Shown here piece after piece: positions 52,061-64,000 of a stretch of DNA of 64,000 nucleotides (positions are counted from its first letter, which is position 1; each line of letters starts with the position of its first letter). The DNA comes from Semisulcospira habei. Lineage: Eukaryota; Mollusca; Gastropoda; Semisulcospiridae. The stretch covers positions 162,374,063 to 162,438,062 of the forward strand of contig BTPG01000007.1 in assembly GCA_036245525.1 (NCBI GenBank), in the 5' to 3' direction. The notes beneath the pieces were generated by a model. The model was not told the origin of the DNA. It made no database searches and was given only the letters and a program-made list of their open reading frames with translations. The translations under genes were made by a program, and so were the position numbers.

Positions 52061-52533
52061 ACCTAAAGTACTGACGTTATACCAGTTTGAGGAAACCGTC
52101 GAGATAACAGGCAGTGACTGGTTGGGTATAAATGCCCCAAACGATGCCTCGATTCCGAGCAACATTGGCGGGTGGTGTCTAGTTGAAAACACCAAACTTA
52201 CTACACTACAGATGACCTACCACCATCAACATTGAACTTTCGGTGGATTTTATATTGACAATAGGTTGACTTACCGTGAGATATAACTGAAGAAGCGAAT
52301 ACTGACGATGGAACTGAATAAATGCCTTTCGAACTCATAGAAAATTGTGCCAAATGAATGTAACAGACGTTTGCCAACTGACTGAAACAACTGTATTTAC
52401 TTAAAAGGCAAAATTAATTTTGTAACTGTGCCTGCCTGCTCAGTGAAACTTGTGGAGGGAAAAAACAACTGTTCTAAAGTGTTTGAACTGTCAGCTAACA
52501 TCCAGTACAAGTATTCAATACCAAACCAACAAC

Positions 52534-60193
<7,660 letters not shown>

Positions 60194-60199
60194 GTAAGG

Positions 60200-60300
60200 T
60201 TAAATCATTTAGCCCTGACTATTTGCAACACAAGCCGGATCGACCATGACAGCTCAATATTTTTTCTGGCACCACCCTTGAACTTTCATTTACATTTTGA
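60200..60300. repeat. Degraded family-B element starting 6 nt after the exon 8 donor
   Basis: TTAAATCATTTAGCCCTGAC, GGATCGACCATGACAGCTCA and GGCACCACCCTTGAAC are recognisable. The inner left arm is lost. Confidence 0.7.
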
Positions 60301-60583
60301 GCGATTTGGGACGCTGGTTAGGTATCTTTGTGTAAGCGTACCGCACATCGAGTGCACTGTGACACTGTTTTTTCCTTGTGTGTTTCCCAGCACACCATCA
60401 GTCATAAGCGATTATTGACGCTTTTTGGAAAACTTCGAGCAACTCTTCATCTACTGGACAGTTGGTCAAGACACATTGAACTTGTAGTGTGTCAACGTAT
60501 AGACTGCCTTGTTTTTCGTCGTCTGCACTGAAAAACAACACAAGTCTATACAATAATATATATCCTTTTCTCTTGGTTTATAG

Positions 60584-61455
60584 GTGTTGATTTATTGTTA
60601 TCTTTCTACATCAGTTATGTCTACAGACAAGCCTGATACGCATCAGTTGCTTATAGGACATTTAAATATATATCATTTGTATAACAAAGTTTCAGACCTA
60701 TGTGAATCACGGCTGTGCTCTAACATCAGTGATGAAGCCATTTCTATCCCGGGTTTTCATGTATTTCGTCGCGATCCTGTTTCCCCTAAACACACTGGTA
60801 TAGCCGTGTATTTAAACAATTCTATTAAGGATGGCACTCGTAGGACAGATCTAGAATCAGACCTAGTGGAAAGCGTTTGGATTGAATTAAAAGCAAGCAA
60901 AGCCACCCCATTATTAATCTGCTTTGTTTATCAAAATCCCTCAGCCACTTTTGAATGGTATGACACATTTACGGAAATGATGGACAATGCAACCAAATGT
61001 ACTTCTGATCTATTAATCTTAGGCGACTTTAACATCAATTTGTTTTCTTCCAATCCTGCTTGGGAAACTACTCTTACTTTGTTTGGTCTCAAACAGTTGG
61101 TCACTAAAGCAACAAGAGTAACTGCCAATTCCTGAACATTGATCGACCATATTTACACAAACAACAAGACTAGAGTACTAGGGGTGCAGGTGCCCGAGGT
61201 TGCTATTAGTGACCATTACCCCGTCTGTTGTAGCTGGGCTCTGAAAGGTGACCGACGTGTGTGTGTGCGTGTGTGCGCGCTAAATATTTCTGTTTATTAT
61301 TATTATTATCTCTTCTTTTTATTTTATTTATTTGTTATTTTACCATTTCTCTGTTATATTTATTTAAAATGTTATTAAGGACAGACAAGTAAAAAGGCCT
61401 GCGTGCCTACTGTCTTCATCCTTAGACAATAAAGTTTCAATTCAATTCAATTCAA
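60584..61455 (+). mobile_element. Degraded LINE: endonuclease fragment plus 3' tail
   Basis: The frame from about 60617 reads LLIGHLNIYHLYNKVSDL, ISDEAISIPGFHVFRRD, TGIAVYLNNSI, LLILGDFNINL and, after an in-frame TGA at 61135, TLIDHIYTNN and ISDHYPVC. This is a Jockey/CR1-type AP endonuclease with an internal deletion near 60715. The reverse transcriptase is missing. The tail ends ACAATAAAGTTTCAATTCAA at 61455. Confidence 0.8.
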
Positions 61456-62390
61456 TGATCGGATTTATCTCCTGAACTCCATGCAATCTCAACTTGAGCT
61501 CAGGGGACAAGTCTGAATTTTTAGGATTCTGAAGTTCGGCTCCATATGTTAAATCATTTATTTCATTTAAAAATGAAACAGCTTAAATATATTTCCAAAG
61601 TAAATTCAAACATGTCACAGTAAGACTTAATAAGACAGTTATGCTACTTACATAGCACATCTCTATATGTGTCTAAACAGACCATGCATGATATTCCCAA
61701 CTGGACTGTGCGAATTTGCAGCAGGCATGAAAGAATCTGAAACCGGACATTTTAATTCCTTTACTACTTCTAGAAACTTTGAGCATTACCCAGCTGCAAG
61801 AGGTATAGATCCTGATAAGCCCCCGTAGTTGCGGTGGCTCATGAAGAGCTACTTGGACGTTGAAGTTAAAATTATTTCAAAACAGTCTGCGTCCACTGGC
61901 AGCGACGGATTAACTCGCTTAAAGCCGCGTATCCGGAGCGGCACGTCTCGAATAAGTTAAGGAGACTGTTTTTTGATACACTTAAAGGTCGCTTAGTTCT
62001 AGATGGAATTTTTCCCATGAAGAATACACACATACGCTCCGGCCACTGTATCTCTCTATGTAGCTCTTTGCATGCGGATGCCGCGAGATTACGGCTTCCC
62101 CTAAAACGCTCTCGGCTATCAGCGGCGAGATCCCCCCAGGCAAGGTTCGCTTGCAGTGCGTAAGCGTGGCTATTTTTAGAGCGCGGTGTCGTTACAGGCC
62201 GTTGGCATGCATACTGGATACACAAATTAAATCTTCACAAAAATTACTTCGTCGGCAGAGTACATAATACAGAAAAGTTAATTAGTCCTGCAAAAAGCTC
62301 AGCCTGACATTTTTTTTTTCAATGCGTGGGAATGTACCCTTTGAACTTTGCGAATTTGGGCATAGCTGGAATTGACTAAACGCTTAAAGC
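61455..62390. other. MMP intron 8, mostly unrecognised
   Basis: A degraded family-C foldback lies at 61797-61858 (GCAAGAGGTATAGATCCTGA) and a degraded family-I element at 61908-61960 (GCCGCGTATCCGGAGCGGC, TCTCGAATAAGTTAA). No gene is seen. Confidence 0.5.
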
Positions 62391-62394
62391 ACCA

Positions 62395-62755
62395 TTACGC
62401 ATAAATCTGAAAACACATTTCAACACCATTTGCGTTTGTTATGCCTTGTCGATACACCTAATGAACCTTAACAGCAGATTGGACGGACACGCAGCAAAAG
62501 CCGCACACGCGTAATCGTACGTATTTATTTTGCGCAGCTGTTATCGTGCCAATCTATTTTTAGCTGTTTCTCATACTGAAGGCGTTTTATTTCTAGAAGA
62601 GAGTGGAGTCATCGTCGGGTTACTTGATATTAAGACGACGTGTGCTAAACTGGATTGTCCAGTGTCTAAATGAACCATAAATAGACCTGTTTGTAGCGTT
62701 TCGTAACAACTGTTACAAAAAGTGTATCTTTCAACAATTACGGCGGTAGTAACAC
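62395..62755. repeat. Dispersed repeat R1, copy 2
   Basis: Similar to 4520-4860 in the same order (ACACCATTTGCGTTTGTTAT, GATATTAAGACGACGTGTGC, GTAGCGTTTCGTAAC). Confidence 0.7.
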
Positions 62756-62784
62756 TCATGATGTAACAACACATAACAAAGTGT

Positions 62785-62852
62785 ATGCTGGTTTGTGATT
62801 TAGACCTTACGGCTGCAAAACGTAACGTAACATAACGCCCATATCACAGACT
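62785..62852. repeat. Degraded family-A foldback
   Basis: GTATGCTGGTTTGTGATTTA GACC with the right arm CATATCACAGACTGG. Confidence 0.6.
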
Positions 62853-62865
62853 GGGGTTCAGGTGC

Positions 62866-63044
62866 TTGAGTGAGCTTAGTCCTGCGCCAGCCACTAAGCA
62901 AGGTGCTCCGCTATAGCGGAGCACCTTGCTTAGTGGCTGGCGCAGGACTAAGCTATAGCGGAGCACCTTGCTTAGTGGCTGGCGCAGGACTAAGCTGTAG
63001 CGGAGCACCTTGCTTAGTGGCTGGCGCAGGACTAAGCTCACTCG
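62866..63044. repeat. Multi-arm foldback: one left arm, three tandem right arms
   Basis: The left arm at 62868-62912 (GCTTAGTCCTGCGCCAGCCA onwards) is complementary to each of three 42-bp right arms at about 62911-62952, 62953-62994 and 62995-63036. The outermost GAGTGAGC / GCTCACTC pairs with the third. Confidence 0.95.
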
Positions 63045-63159
63045 TGCAAACTGAGCACATCACACACACGAGTGCAATGAGGCATCGCCCATCAGGCACA
63101 TCGGTAATGACTAATTAGGTCCCCAAGCTCATTATGCCATGGTTATTATTCACCACTTA

Positions 63160-63235
63160 CGTGCTGGTCTAAAATCTTTGGGCCACCAGCTCTAAACCAC
63201 AAGGTCTACGATCACAGGCCAGCGCAGCGCACATT
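63160..63235. repeat. Degraded family-A foldback
   Basis: GTGCTGGTCTAAAATCTTTG and ATCACAGGCCAGCGCA. Confidence 0.6.
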
Positions 63236-63372
63236 TTTCTGTCACATCAAAGCCGAATCGGTGCCTAGAAAGTAATTATCTGAGCATGTTTGAAAAGGTG
63301 AATGTAGTTTATTAATTACTGCCACAGGTCGGTGTTATTTCAAGCATAGCCGTAATACAGTGAAACTACAGC

Positions 63373-63745
63373 TCCGTAGCGAATCGAGGGAGACAACCAG
63401 TGTGGTTGAAAGGTTGACACGTGCAATCAAAGATTTTCCTCTATCACCGAGTGCATTTGTACGCGGAAAAAAATGGGGATTTTTTTTTTTTTTTTTTTTT
63501 TGGGGGGGGGGGGGGGGCGGGGGTGAGGTGGTGGGGTGGGGGGTTGTGTTCAGGAAAGGAAAGCACATACACCAAGATTCAAGATAACTTTATTGTTGCT
63601 GTATAGCACAGTGGTAAAAATTAAGAAAACAAAATGACACAAGCGAATCGAGGGATTCAACCAGTGTGACTAAACTAAAAGGTTGATAAGTGCAAACAGT
63701 GACATTTTTTTTTTCTCCGTCACTGAGTGCATTTCTACGCAGTGA
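63373..63745. repeat. Two direct copies of a half family-E element
   Basis: GTAGCGAATCGAGGGAGACA ACCAGTGTG at 63376 and GCGAATCGAGGGATTCAACC AGTGTG at 63642 are each followed by AAAGGTTGA-A-GTGCAA and CACCGAGTGCATTT-TACGC. A T/G run (63480-63540) and a LINE-tail fragment lie between. Confidence 0.7.
63578..63640 (-). mobile_element. Short LINE 3' tail fragment
   Basis: CAAGATTCAAGATAACTTTATTG is the reverse complement of the CAATAAAGTT...GAATCTTG tail seen at 6937. Confidence 0.5.
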
Positions 63746-63757
63746 GCTTGGGGATGT

Positions 63758-63787
<30 letters not shown>
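63758..63787. repeat. (TG)n microsatellite
   Basis: About 14 TG units. Confidence 0.95.
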
Positions 63788-63788
<1 letters not shown>

Positions 63789-63799
63789 TCGCGAGAGGA

Positions 63800-63870
63800 G
63801 TTAGTTATTTGGATTTAACGCCGAGCAGGCGACTACGGCCATCCCACGGCGGGTTCATGAGAGGAAAGCA
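63800..63870 (-). mobile_element. Probable SINE 3' tail fragment
   Basis: GAGTTAGTTATTTGGATTTAACG-C and TACGGCCATCCCACGGCGGG resemble the left end of the SINE at 28282 (TTAGTTCGTTCGGGTTTAACG). Confidence 0.45.
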
Positions 63871-63908
63871 AATACACCACACACACACACCAAACCAAGT
63901 AAGCATTT

Positions 63909-64000
63909 AACTCATTCAGCCCGACGGCCGTATTTTCCAAATTTTGGAGGCGTCATCTAATAACTATGCACCAGTTGCAGGAGATGGATCGACCATAATT
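63909..64000. mobile_element. Left half of a TTAA family-B element cut by the window end
   Basis: TTAACTCATTCAGCCCGACG, then GGAGGCGTCATCTAATAAC and CAGGAGATGGATCGACCATA. The inner hairpin and right half would lie past 64000. Confidence 0.8.

Overview
The window looks like nuclear DNA of an invertebrate animal, most likely a mollusc and possibly a marine gastropod. The evidence is multi-exon genes with GT-AG introns, long repeat-filled introns, many microsatellites, and CR1- and RTE-type LINEs with tRNA-derived SINEs. The species cannot be fixed from the sequence. One 10-base run of N (27775-27784) marks an assembly join.

Four genes and one single-exon gene fragment can be read. (1) A TMEM45-family (DUF716) membrane protein on + has five coding exons from 649 to 26570 and 299 aa. 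Its second intron is about 21.9 kb. (2) A tandem paralogue on + has five coding exons from 29699 to 39701 and also exactly 299 aa. (3) A secreted matrix metalloproteinase on + has eight coding exons from 52534 to 60193. It carries the cysteine switch, the HExxHxxGxxH zinc site, a Gly/Pro hinge and the first hemopexin blade, and continues past the window. (4) A UQCC4/CCSMST1-like mitochondrial assembly factor on - (13667-14050) is nested in the big TMEM45 intron. (5) One exon encoding an N-terminal THAP zinc finger lies on - at 46566-46813.

The rest is repeats. Between about 10.6 and 11.7 kb is a ~165-bp tandem array carrying nuclear-receptor DR1-like motifs. Between about 16.1 and 17.9 kb is a ~195-bp satellite with a 397-bp higher-order unit. 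It abuts a chimeric LINE (CR1 3' part fused to RTE 5' part, 17.86-20.53 kb), and inverted satellite sequence lies on the far side. A nearly full-length but broken RTE copy (35464-38776) sits inside a SINE, and both target-site duplications can be read. A third RTE fragment (50611-51054) sits inside a hairpin element. Minisatellites occur at 41.06-42.01 kb (65 bp) and 57.72-58.60 kb (42 bp, inside an MMP intron).

The dominant feature is a dense population of foldback (hairpin) elements, roughly one per kb, in at least eight sequence families. Many are bounded by TTAACCC...GGGTTAA, as expected for non-autonomous piggyBac-type elements. Different outer ends carry the same inner hairpin cores, so the elements look modular. 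They lie unusually often within 60 nt downstream of exon donor sites of the three multi-exon genes. No intact transposase gene is visible.
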